A DNA stretch of 64,000 bases from positions 1 to 64,000 of the forward strand of contig NZ_BDBL01000034.1 of NCBI RefSeq assembly GCF_001612965.1, read 5' to 3'. A program made the translations under genes and the position numbers. How positions within the stretch are numbered: position 1 is the stretch's first letter; every line of letters starts with the position of its first letter. This DNA comes from Nocardia kruczakiae NBRC 101016. GTDB lineage: Bacteria; Actinomycetota; Actinomycetes; Mycobacteriales; Mycobacteriaceae. Of this stretch, positions 42,077-50,157 are shown piece by piece. The notes under the pieces are model-generated. The model did not search any database and was not told the origin of the DNA. It worked only from the letters and a program-made list of their open reading frames with translations.

Positions 42077-44022
42077 AGGCCGTGAGCGCCACCAGCCCCA
42101 TCGACCACGCACGTATCCGCGAGTTGTCCGACGAGCAGTTCCACGACGCCTACGGGTGCGACCGGTTCACCGCGTCGGTGATCGTCAACCGCCTGAAATA
42201 CGCTGTGGGACATATGTCTACCGCCTTCCTGCGGGAGGCGTTCTCGCCGATCATCCGCGACTGGTACGACTTCGCCTGCACCATCAGCGGGCCGCCGGAG
42301 CAGGACTACCGGATGGCGGTGGTCAGCAACAGCCTGACCCCGTTCCTCGGCACCATGCCCGACGCCGGCCGCAACGCGGTCGAGGAGTTCGGGCCGGAGA
42401 ACCTCTCACCCGGTGATGTGCTGATCTGCAACGACCCTTATCGCGGCGGCACCCACGTCAACGACGTGCTGTTCACCCGGCCCGTCTTCGTCGACGGCGA
42501 GATCGTGTCGTTCGTGAATATGCGTGCGCACCAACTGGATATGGGTGGCACGGTGCCAGGAGGGTTCTCCGCGACGAAGATGAACGTCTTCGAGAACGGA
42601 CTCGTCATTCCACCGATGCTGTTGTGGTCGAAGGACCAGCCGGTGCGCTCGGCGTTCAGCCTGATCTTCGACAACACCCGCTGGGGCGCGATGCTGATGC
42701 CGGACTTCAAGAGTATGCACCAGCAGTTGCAGCTGGGGGAGCGGCTGATCCGGGAGAACATCGAACGATACGGTCTGGCAGCCTATCTCGGCACCTTGAC
42801 CTATGCCTGCGACACATCCGCCGAGAAGATGCGGGAGGCGATCGCGCGGATTCCCGACGGTGACTACACCGGCCGGGCGAGTGTCGACGCGGACGGGCTC
42901 GACGACACCGTGGACTACACCGTGCACGTCACGCTGCGCAAGCGGGGCACGCTGATCGAGGCCGATCTGTCCGGCACCTCGGCGCAGGCCCGAACCTGCA
43001 TCAATTGCGGTGTGCTGGACGCGAAGACGGCGCTGGGCGTGGCATTGACGATGCTGCTGGACCCCGAGATCCCGTTCACCTCCGGTACCTGGCGCAACAT
43101 CGATCTCGTCGCGCCGCCCGGCACCTTGCTGACGGCGATGCCGCCCGAGGGCGCGCCGATGATGTTCTGGGAGTCCTCGGGTGCGTTGATCGCGGCAGTC
43201 TTCGACGCGCTCAACCCGGTTCTGGGCGCCGAGGGTGTCGGCGGCGACTACGGCTCCACCAATACTCACAATGCCAACGGACTGCGCCCCGACGGCACCC
43301 CGTGGACCAGCGCCACCCAGTGCGGCGGCGAGCACGGCCCGTGGGGTGCGACGAAGGAGGCCGACGGCGACAGCTACACCGTGCTGTTCAACCTCAACAA
43401 CCTCGATCCCGCGACGGAGACGATCGAGCACGATTCGCCGGTGGTGATGCTGCGCAAGGAACATGCGATCGACACCGGCGGCGCGGGTGCGCACCGTGGC
43501 GGCGCGGCGAACCTCAAAGACACGCTCTGGCTCACCGACGCCGATCACTACCTGTCCCCGTTCCGTACCAAGGAACCCAGCGGGGTCGGCGCCAACGGCG
43601 GACAGGCCGGACCGACCGGTGCGATCTGGATCTTCCCGCCGCGAGACGGTGGCGCACCCGCCGATCTGATCGGCATCGGCCCCGACGTCTATGTGAACAG
43701 CAATCCTGTTGCGGGCGTGCTGAATCCGCAGACCAAGGCCCTCGACCCCGACAACGGCTCCTACCACTACTTCGCCAGCCAGAAGACATGGAGGACGAAG
43801 GCGGGGTCAGTCCTGCGTTGCCTCACCAACGGAGGCGGCGGCTGGGGTTCACCGTTCGACCGCGACCCGCAGAAGGTGCTGCGCGACGTGCGCGACGAAT
43901 ACGTCGGTGTCGCCGGCGCCGCCCGCGATTACGGCGTCGTCGTACTCGGCGATCCGCACAACGACCCCGAGGGGCTTCGGATCGACGAACAGGCCACCGC
44001 CGCGCTGCGCGCCGCCCGCTGA
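42073..44022 (+). CDS. Hydantoinase B/oxoprolinase-family protein 2 (carboxylase alpha-subunit like)
   Basis: The 649-residue protein carries LREAFSPIIRDWYDFACTIS, GDVLICNDPYRGGTHVNDVL, HQLDMGGTVPGGFSATKMNV and TNGGGGWGSPFDRDPQKVLR. These are the equivalents of the HyuB1 motifs. The GTG at 42073 overlaps the hyuA2 stop; a second GTG at 42082 is equally possible. It forms the catalytic partner of HyuA2; hydrolysis of a cyclic amide or carboxylation of a ketone are the known reactions of the family. Confidence 0.92.
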   Translation: MKAVSATSPIDHARIRELSDEQFHDAYGCDRFTASVIVNRLKYAVGHMSTAFLREAFSPIIRDWYDFACTISGPPEQDYRMAVVSNSLTPFLGTMPDAGRNAVEEFGPENLSPGDVLICNDPYRGGTHVNDVLFTRPVFVDGEIVSFVNMRAHQLDMGGTVPGGFSATKMNVFENGLVIPPMLLWSKDQPVRSAFSLIFDNTRWGAMLMPDFKSMHQQLQLGERLIRENIERYGLAAYLGTLTYACDTSAEKMREAIARIPDGDYTGRASVDADGLDDTVDYTVHVTLRKRGTLIEADLSGTSAQARTCINCGVLDAKTALGVALTMLLDPEIPFTSGTWRNIDLVAPPGTLLTAMPPEGAPMMFWESSGALIAAVFDALNPVLGAEGVGGDYGSTNTHNANGLRPDGTPWTSATQCGGEHGPWGATKEADGDSYTVLFNLNNLDPATETIEHDSPVVMLRKEHAIDTGGAGAHRGGAANLKDTLWLTDADHYLSPFRTKEPSGVGANGGQAGPTGAIWIFPPRDGGAPADLIGIGPDVYVNSNPVAGVLNPQTKALDPDNGSYHYFASQKTWRTKAGSVLRCLTNGGGGWGSPFDRDPQKVLRDVRDEYVGVAGAARDYGVVVLGDPHNDPEGLRIDEQATAALRAAR

Positions 44023-44087
44023 GCCGCACGCCGAGTGCTCACCCAGCGGGCCCGTAACAACCCGACCTGACCAACAAGGAGTAATTG

Positions 44088-44819
44088 ATGGCTGCCGCAG
44101 TCGTACCCACGCCGAACGACCGAAACCTGTTCTTCGCGTGGAGCACCTACACCACCGACTACGACACCTACGCCACGTGGTACGACGAGGAACACATCCC
44201 GCAGGTGATGGATGCCCCGGGAATGCTCGGTGCGCAACGATTCCTGATCGCCGATACCAAACCCATCCCGGGTTCGAAAGCGCTGGACTTCGGCCACCTT
44301 GCCCTCTACGAAATGGAAGGCAGCGCACAGGGTTTCCGCGAAGAGGTCAAACGTAAGCTGATCTCGGGAGAGATGGTGCTGCCCGACTACATGGTGCAGC
44401 CGTTCAAGGCGCTGTTCGCGAAATCGGTGAGCAAGCCGCAGCTTTCCGAACAGTTCGGCAGCACCGAATCGCTGGACGACCGGCATCTGTTCTTCGCGTG
44501 GAGCCGCCACACCGGCGACGACGACACCTTTGCCACGTGGTACGACGAGGTGCACATTCCGCAGATCATGACCGCTCCCGGCGTGATCCGGGCCGAACGG
44601 TTCGAGGTGTCGGAGGTGAAACCACTGCCCGGTGTCGATGCGGTGGATCTGGGGCATCTGGCGATCTACGAGACGATCGGCGACCTCGAGGGTTTCCGGG
44701 CCGAGGTGAAGCGTCAGCTGATGTCGGGGGAGATGGAGATCCCCGACTTCATGATCAGCCCGTTCGCCACCATGTTCTGCAAGCCGGCCAGCCCGTTCTT
44801 CGTCGCGAACGGTTCGTGA
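44088..44819 (+). CDS. Tandem-duplicated EthD-like dimeric alpha+beta barrel protein
   Basis: The ATG at 44088 has AAGGAG seven bases upstream and gives 243 residues. The protein is an internal duplication with a 120-residue period: LFFAWSTYTTDYDTYATWYD and EEHIPQVMDAPG in the first half match LFFAWSRHTGDDDTFATWYD and EVHIPQIMTAPG in the second. The endings (FREEVKRKLISGEMVLPDYM and FRAEVKRQLMSGEMEIPDFM) match too. Each half resembles an EthD-type ferredoxin-like fold, which normally dimerises; the fusion gives a pseudo-dimer. Relatives support oxidative or ring-cleaving catabolism. It sits between hyuB2 and an aldehyde dehydrogenase. Confidence 0.8.
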   Translation: MAAAVVPTPNDRNLFFAWSTYTTDYDTYATWYDEEHIPQVMDAPGMLGAQRFLIADTKPIPGSKALDFGHLALYEMEGSAQGFREEVKRKLISGEMVLPDYMVQPFKALFAKSVSKPQLSEQFGSTESLDDRHLFFAWSRHTGDDDTFATWYDEVHIPQIMTAPGVIRAERFEVSEVKPLPGVDAVDLGHLAIYETIGDLEGFRAEVKRQLMSGEMEIPDFMISPFATMFCKPASPFFVANGS

Positions 44820-44827
44820 GGCGCGTC

Positions 44828-46288
44828 GTGAGTGCTGTCGATGTCGCGGGAGTGACCGTCCCGCACGTGGATTCGGTGTTCGTGGGCGGCGAGTGGATCG
44901 CCGCCGACGGTCCGGTGCACGACGTGGTTTCACCCGCCACCGAAGAGTCCGTCGCGCAGGTCGTACTGCCCTGCTCCGAACAGGCCGGCGCGGCGTTGCG
45001 GGCCGCGGACGAGGGACGGGCCTGGGGGCGGGTGCCGGTCGGAACCCGGGTGGAGATCTGCGCCCGATTCTGCGCGGCTCTGGAGGCGCGGTTCGCCGAG
45101 ATGGGCACGGTCTGGGCCGCGGAGGCCGGAATGCCGATCCGCTACAGCGCCACGCTGCACAAATTCGGTGCGGCCGGTGCGTGGTCGGCTGCCCTGGAAT
45201 GCGCGGTCGACGCGTTGCGCGACGACACCCGCAAATCGATGCTCGGCGAGGTGCTGGTCCGCCGCGAACCGGCCGGGGTGGTGCTGGCGATCATGGCCTA
45301 CAACGGTCCGCTGGTCACGATGGGCACCAAGGTGATTCCGGCTCTACTGGCCGGTTGTCCGGTGATCGTGAAGGCGGCGGTGGAATCGCAGCTGATCATG
45401 CGGCTGGTCGCCGATTGTGCTGTGGGAGCGGGCTTTCCGCCGGGTGCGCTGAGCATCCTGTGCGGTGATGTGACGATCGGGCGGCAGCTGACCGCCGACC
45501 CGCGGGTGGACATGGTGTCGCTCACGGGCGGACGGGTCGCGGCCCAGCAGATCATCGAGGCGACCCGGCCGCGATTGGCGCGCACGCACCTGGAACTCGG
45601 CGGGAAATCCCCGGCGCTGATCCTCGACGACGCCCCACTCGACCGCGTCCTGAAGACGCTGGTGCCCGGTGCGACCGGCGGCACCGGCCAGGTGTGCGCG
45701 GCCCTGTCGCGGGTGCTGATTTCCGAGCGCCGCCACGACGAGCTGATCGAGGCGATGCGTTCGGCGTGGCAGCGGCTGCGGATCGGTGATCCGCTCAACG
45801 GAGAGACCCGGATCGGGCCATTGGTGAACGAAGCGGCACGACGTCGCACCGAGGAATTCGTGGACCGGGCGCTCGGCGCCGGTGGTCGGGTGGTCACCGG
45901 CGGCCGGCGGCCACGGCACACCGGCACCGGCTGGTATTACGAGCCGACCGTGATCACAGGTCTGCCGCCGGACGCCGATCTGGTGCGCAACGAGGTGTTC
46001 GGGCCGGTGACCGTCGTGCAGACCTATCGCGATCTCGACGAGGGCGTGTGGCTGGCGAACGACACCAGCTTCGGTCTGGCCGCCTCGGTGTACACCGCCG
46101 ATCGGGCCGCGGCACTGGACGTGGCTTCCCGCATCAGGTCGGGGTCGGTGGCGGTGAACACCTTCGGTCCCGCGGTCAGCGCACCGTTCGGCGGAGTGAA
46201 GGGTTCGGGGTGGGGGCGCGAATCGGGCCCGGAGGGGATCGCGGAATTCACCGAACTCAAACAGATCGTGATCGGCCCGGGCGTCTGA
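44828..46288 (+). CDS. NAD(P)-dependent aldehyde dehydrogenase
   Basis: The GTG at 44828 gives a full-length 486-residue enzyme. Catalytic Cys290 lies in GGTGQVCAALSR, the general base Glu256 in HLELGGKSP, the cofactor motif is SLTGGRVAAQQI, and the C-terminal motif is PFGGVKGSGWGRESG. It begins 8 bases after the EthD-like gene, so co-transcription is nearly certain. The substrate is unknown; it parallels the ALDH of operon 1. Confidence 0.9.
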   Translation: MSAVDVAGVTVPHVDSVFVGGEWIAADGPVHDVVSPATEESVAQVVLPCSEQAGAALRAADEGRAWGRVPVGTRVEICARFCAALEARFAEMGTVWAAEAGMPIRYSATLHKFGAAGAWSAALECAVDALRDDTRKSMLGEVLVRREPAGVVLAIMAYNGPLVTMGTKVIPALLAGCPVIVKAAVESQLIMRLVADCAVGAGFPPGALSILCGDVTIGRQLTADPRVDMVSLTGGRVAAQQIIEATRPRLARTHLELGGKSPALILDDAPLDRVLKTLVPGATGGTGQVCAALSRVLISERRHDELIEAMRSAWQRLRIGDPLNGETRIGPLVNEAARRRTEEFVDRALGAGGRVVTGGRRPRHTGTGWYYEPTVITGLPPDADLVRNEVFGPVTVVQTYRDLDEGVWLANDTSFGLAASVYTADRAAALDVASRIRSGSVAVNTFGPAVSAPFGGVKGSGWGRESGPEGIAEFTELKQIVIGPGV

Positions 46289-46321
46289 GGTGGAGAACGA
46301 GGAAATGACGCCGATACGGCG

Positions 46322-46341
46322 GGCCCGCAGCGCTGCGGGCC
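46322..46341. other. 20-bp perfect GC palindrome inside the operon
   Basis: GGCCCGCAGCGCTGCGGGCC lies in the 72-base gap between the aldehyde dehydrogenase and acyl-CoA ligase genes, just ahead of the ligase ribosome site. As RNA it could form a hairpin that lowers downstream expression or stabilises mRNA ends. Confidence 0.45.
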
Positions 46342-46360
46342 GATGGAAGGACGGTACGTC

Positions 46361-48043
46361 GTGAACTTCACCCGAGTTCTCGACTCGGTAGTCGATCAGA
46401 TTCCCGCGACCGGGCGCGACCGCACCGCGGTGGTGTTCGACGGCCGGGAGCGGATCACCTACGAGCAGCTGCTCGACAGCTCCCGCCGCTATGCGAGCGC
46501 CCTGCGCGAACTGGGCCTCGGCAAAGGCGATCGGCTCGGGCTGATGCTCTACAACGACGCCGAATATCTGCCGCTGTGCTTCGCGGCGATGCGGCTGGGC
46601 GTGATCGCCGTGCGGCTCAACTTCCGGCTCGCGCCCGCCGAACTCAGGTTCATCCTGAACGATTCGGGGTGTCAGGCGGTGGTGATCCACAGCAGCCTGC
46701 TCGCCAAGGTGGAGCCGGTGCGTGCGGAGCTGTCGGTCGAAACCTTCGTCGTCCGAACCGATTCCGAGCACGATACGCCGGAATGGGCGCATCCGTTCGA
46801 TGTGCTCGGCGGCTACGCTCCGCTGGGCGACGCGCCGGAGGTCGCCGCCGGCGATCCGATGTCGCTGCTCTACACCTCCGGCACGACGGGTCTGCCCAAG
46901 GGCGCGGTGTGGACGCATGCCAACACCGTGGCCGCCGCGACCGCACAGGCGCTGCGGTGGCGTTTCTCGCCGCAGACGGTCGCCCTGGTGCCCGGACCGC
47001 TGTATCACGCGGGCGCCGTCGAGGCGGTCACCGCGCCCGCGCTGCTCATGCACGGCCGGGTGGTGACGCTGGCCTCGGGCAACTTCACCGTCGATCACCT
47101 GCTCGAGCTGATCGAGCGGGAACAGGTGACCGACTGCCTGCTGTTCTCGTTCATGCTCAACGAGATGCTGCACCTCGGCGACCTCGAGCGGCGGCTCCCG
47201 GAGTCGCTGCGGCACTTCATCATCGGCGGCGACACCATGATGCCGTGGATGGTCGCGGAGGTCCGGCGACGGCTGCCCGGTATCCGCCTGACCCAGGTGT
47301 ACGGGCTCACCGAGGGGGGAGCCATTGCCACCACCCTCGACGACGAGGACTTCGATTCCCAGCCCGACAGCATCGGGCGCCCGCTGCCGCTGGCCGAGGT
47401 GAAGGTCTGGAACGGGGACGGCGATATCGCGGCCGGTGAGGCCGCGGTCGGCGAGGTCGGCGAGATAGTCGTCCGCAGCGGTGCGGTCTGTGCCGGCTAC
47501 TGGAATCGCCCCGACGCCAATCGTGACACCTTCGTCGACGGATGGTGTCGCACCGGCGATCTGGGCTACGTCAACGCCGACGGGTTCCTGATCCTCGCGG
47601 GGCGGGCCAAGGACATGATCCGCAGTGGCGGTGAGAATGTGTACCCTGCCGAGATCGAAGCCGTCCTGACCGCGCATCCGCAGATTCAGGACGCGGCGGT
47701 GATCGCGGTTCCGGACCCGAAGTACACCGAGGTCGGCTGCGCGGTGCTGGTCGCCGAAGCCGGTGTGCACCTGGACGAGGCGGCGCTGCGCGCGTACTGC
47801 CGAGAGCGGCTGGCGTCCTACAAGGTTCCGAAGTACTTCGTCGAACAGGACGAACTCCCGCGCAACGCCTCGGGAAAGATCCTGAAATACACGCTGCGCG
47901 CGCGATACGAAAATGCCGGCGCGACAGCCGATTCCCAGCAGGAGAACACAACCCCGCAGACCGGCACGGCCGGGCCCGGTGTGGCGGGCAGCGCCGACGG
48001 CGAGGTCGTCCCGGCCGATGACAATAGTGAGGCAGTCCGATGA
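46361..48043 (+). CDS. Acyl-CoA synthetase / AMP-dependent ligase (FadD-like)
   Basis: I choose the GTG at 46361, nine bases after GGAAGGA, giving 560 residues; an ATG at 46343 is open. ANL-superfamily motifs are complete: P-loop LLYTSGTTGLPKGAVWTH, VYGLTEGG, YWNRPDAN, GWCRTGDLGYVNADGFL, and the C-terminal lysine in LPRNASGKILKY. A 50-residue unstructured tail rich in Thr, Ala and Gly follows. It activates an acid to its CoA ester with ATP, plausibly the product of the carboxylase or aldehyde dehydrogenase in this operon. Its stop overlaps the next start by 4 bases (ATGA). Confidence 0.9.
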   Translation: MNFTRVLDSVVDQIPATGRDRTAVVFDGRERITYEQLLDSSRRYASALRELGLGKGDRLGLMLYNDAEYLPLCFAAMRLGVIAVRLNFRLAPAELRFILNDSGCQAVVIHSSLLAKVEPVRAELSVETFVVRTDSEHDTPEWAHPFDVLGGYAPLGDAPEVAAGDPMSLLYTSGTTGLPKGAVWTHANTVAAATAQALRWRFSPQTVALVPGPLYHAGAVEAVTAPALLMHGRVVTLASGNFTVDHLLELIEREQVTDCLLFSFMLNEMLHLGDLERRLPESLRHFIIGGDTMMPWMVAEVRRRLPGIRLTQVYGLTEGGAIATTLDDEDFDSQPDSIGRPLPLAEVKVWNGDGDIAAGEAAVGEVGEIVVRSGAVCAGYWNRPDANRDTFVDGWCRTGDLGYVNADGFLILAGRAKDMIRSGGENVYPAEIEAVLTAHPQIQDAAVIAVPDPKYTEVGCAVLVAEAGVHLDEAALRAYCRERLASYKVPKYFVEQDELPRNASGKILKYTLRARYENAGATADSQQENTTPQTGTAGPGVAGSADGEVVPADDNSEAVR

Positions 48044-48837
48044 GCGTCCGCAGCAAACCCGAATTCGCACTGGTGACCGGCGCGGCCGGCGGGGTCGGCA
48101 CGGCGACGGTGCGCCGGCTGGTCGCCGACGGAGCCAAGGTCGCGGTGACCGATATCGACGCCGACCGGCTCGCGGTGCTCGCCGACCAGACCGGCGCGCT
48201 GGCCCTGCCTGCCGACGGTACCGACCCCGACGCGATTCACGAGGTCGTGGCGCGGGCCGCCGCCGATCTGGGCGGCATCGATACCGTCATCGCCACGCAA
48301 GGCGCCGCGATCTCCGGTACCGCGAATCCGAAACACGCCGCGGCATACCGGAAAGCGCTCGACGTCAACGCGCACGGCTCGTACTACCTCGCCGGTGAGG
48401 TCATGCCGCACCTGATCGAACGCCGCGGGTCGCTGGTGTTGTTCGCCTCCACGGCGGGCCTCATCGCGGGCCCACCCGGAACCGTCGGCTACACGGCGGC
48501 GAAGGCGGCGCTCATCGGCATAACCCGCTGGCTGGCAAGGGAATACGGCCCGAAGGGTGTGCGGGTCAACGCGGTCTGCCCCGGCTGGATCCGGACCCCG
48601 CTCGGCGAGGGGGCGATGACCTATCTGGCTCAGCGCGAAGGCATCACCCTCGACGAGGCCTATGCGCTGACCACGAAACACGTCCCGCTGCGCCGGCCCG
48701 CCGAACCGGAGGAGATCGCCGCGGTGTGTGCCTTCCTGGCCTCCGGTGATGCCTCCATCGTCACCGGGCACGTGCTGGTTGCCGACGGGGGAGGGTCCGC
48801 GGTGGACGCCTCCACCATCGTCTTCGACGAAAACTGA
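48040..48837 (+). CDS. Short-chain dehydrogenase/reductase
   Basis: The 265-residue protein has LVTGAAGGVGTATVRRLVAD, the catalytic Ser in LFASTAGLI, YTAAKAALIGITRW and the C-terminal GHVLVADGGGSAVD. The usual NNAG motif is replaced by ATQGAAIS, which suggests an unusual structural substitution. It is the last gene of the plus-strand carboxylase-like operon and is coupled to the acyl-CoA ligase by an ATGA overlap. Confidence 0.88.
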   Translation: MSVRSKPEFALVTGAAGGVGTATVRRLVADGAKVAVTDIDADRLAVLADQTGALALPADGTDPDAIHEVVARAAADLGGIDTVIATQGAAISGTANPKHAAAYRKALDVNAHGSYYLAGEVMPHLIERRGSLVLFASTAGLIAGPPGTVGYTAAKAALIGITRWLAREYGPKGVRVNAVCPGWIRTPLGEGAMTYLAQREGITLDEAYALTTKHVPLRRPAEPEEIAAVCAFLASGDASIVTGHVLVADGGGSAVDASTIVFDEN

Positions 48838-48960
48838 ACCACCACAGCGCTGTTTGCGCTGTCGACGCGTCGTAGCTCGTCGGACGGACCGTCGAGCTGC
48901 GGGAGCGTTTGCCCGGCAGGCTTCGGGCTCCGACTGCCGTGAGTGCCGATCGCCGACCTG

Positions 48961-48978
48961 CCTGGCGCCGGCGCCAGG
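48961..48978. terminator. Palindrome between convergent SDR and AraC genes
   Basis: CCTGGCGCCGGCGCCAGG is a perfect 18-base palindrome in the 270-base gap between two stop codons. It is the only strong hairpin I see there and probably serves as a bidirectional terminator. The rest of the gap shows no gene. Confidence 0.4.
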
Positions 48979-49107
48979 CGAGTGCCGGTGTCAGCGCGCG
49001 GCATTCGCCGTGCTGACGCCGACGCGAGCATCGCTGCCGGGACAATGCCCTCGTGCTGGCAGCCCGGCCTGCAGCCGGGGAGGCAATGCGCAGCTGCGAA
49101 ATCCGGC

Positions 49108-50088
49108 TCAGCGTCGCAGGCGGGCGAGCGTCTCCGACGGTGTGACCGCGAAACGTTCACGGTACTGCTGAGAGAAGCGCCCGAGATGGTAGAAGCCCCA
49201 TCTGGCGGCGACCTCGGTGATGGATGTCGCGGTGCCGGAGGTCAGTTCCAGGTGCACCCGGTCCAGGCGTACACCGCGCAGATAGGCGGTCGGTGACATG
49301 CCCACCACGTCCTGGAAGCCGGCCTGCAGGGCACGCGGGCCGATACCGGCGCGGGCCGCCAGATCGGCGGTGGTGATCTCCGCGTCGGGCTGGTCCTCGA
49401 TGTAGTCCATCAGTTCGCGAATCTTGGACCGCCGGGTATGTGCCGGCTTGCTGTGCAGCAGAGGAGTCAGCTGACTGGGCACCGCCATCAGCAGCTGGGT
49501 CATGAGCGCCGATTCCAGTTCCTGGCAGGCGCTGGGCACGGTGGCGAGCCCGCCCGGCCGGTTCAGTTCGGCGTAGAGGAAGCCGGTGGTCGCGATGAGC
49601 GCCGAGCCGAGCCCGCTGCCCAGATCGAAATCGACGTCGAAACGGATTCCGTCGTCGACCGGCACACCGGCGAGCTTGGACGCGTGCGCCTCGAGCAGTT
49701 CCTTGGGAATCTTGACGTGGTACTGCCACGACCCCGCACTCCACGCGACCATCACCGGATAGCGCGGCACGAACACCGCCCCGGCCTGCCCGCCCGCGAT
49801 GGTGCGGCGCACGCCGTTCTGGGCGACGACGCTCTCACCGGTGACCGGGAGATTCACGTGATAGCACAACTGCATCGGCGGACCGTGGATGATCGCCTCC
49901 GTGCCGTAGCTCATGCGTGCCACGGTCAGCCGGGGCGCGGGTGCGAGATCGAGCTGGAAATCGAGCTCACGCACGTCCGCCAGCTGTACCTCGTGCCGGG
50001 CGAACCTCCTGGTGACCTGCTCGATGGCGGCGTCGACATCGCCGGTGTGGAAACTCAGCCGGGGGTCGGTGTGCAGTTTCTCGGGCAC
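49108..50088 (-). CDS. AraC-family transcriptional regulator
   Basis: The 326-residue protein has an N-terminal cupin-like AraC-binding domain (about residues 40-200; MQLCYHVNLPVTGESVVAQN, GAVFVPRYPVMVAWSAGSWQ) and a C-terminal double helix-turn-helix (about 225-325; ITTADLAARAGIGPRALQAG, SPTAYLRGVRLDRVHLEL, ITEVAARWGFYHLGRFSQQY). AraC regulators of this kind usually activate adjacent catabolic operons on binding an aromatic or related effector. An exact ATATAATATAT site lies 59 bases upstream of its start. Confidence 0.9.
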   Translation of the reverse strand: MPEKLHTDPRLSFHTGDVDAAIEQVTRRFARHEVQLADVRELDFQLDLAPAPRLTVARMSYGTEAIIHGPPMQLCYHVNLPVTGESVVAQNGVRRTIAGGQAGAVFVPRYPVMVAWSAGSWQYHVKIPKELLEAHASKLAGVPVDDGIRFDVDFDLGSGLGSALIATTGFLYAELNRPGGLATVPSACQELESALMTQLLMAVPSQLTPLLHSKPAHTRRSKIRELMDYIEDQPDAEITTADLAARAGIGPRALQAGFQDVVGMSPTAYLRGVRLDRVHLELTSGTATSITEVAARWGFYHLGRFSQQYRERFAVTPSETLARLRR

Positions 50089-50146
50089 CGTATCCTCCTC
50101 GCGACTCAGCCTACCCGCGCCTTTCGGCGGCTGTGGAGCCGGTGAA

Positions 50147-50157
50147 ATATATTATAT
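50147..50157. promoter_or_regulatory. ATATAATATAT palindrome, site T2
   Basis: The exact 11-mer (read on the minus strand) lies 59 bases upstream of the AraC-type gene and directly after the stop codon of the LtrA-like gene, in the short gap between them. Confidence 0.6.

Noticed and set aside
45344..48070. A 908-codon minus-strand frame opposite ALDH and the acyl-CoA ligase
   Set aside because: It is an antisense shadow produced by high third-position GC; the plus-strand enzymes have complete catalytic motifs.
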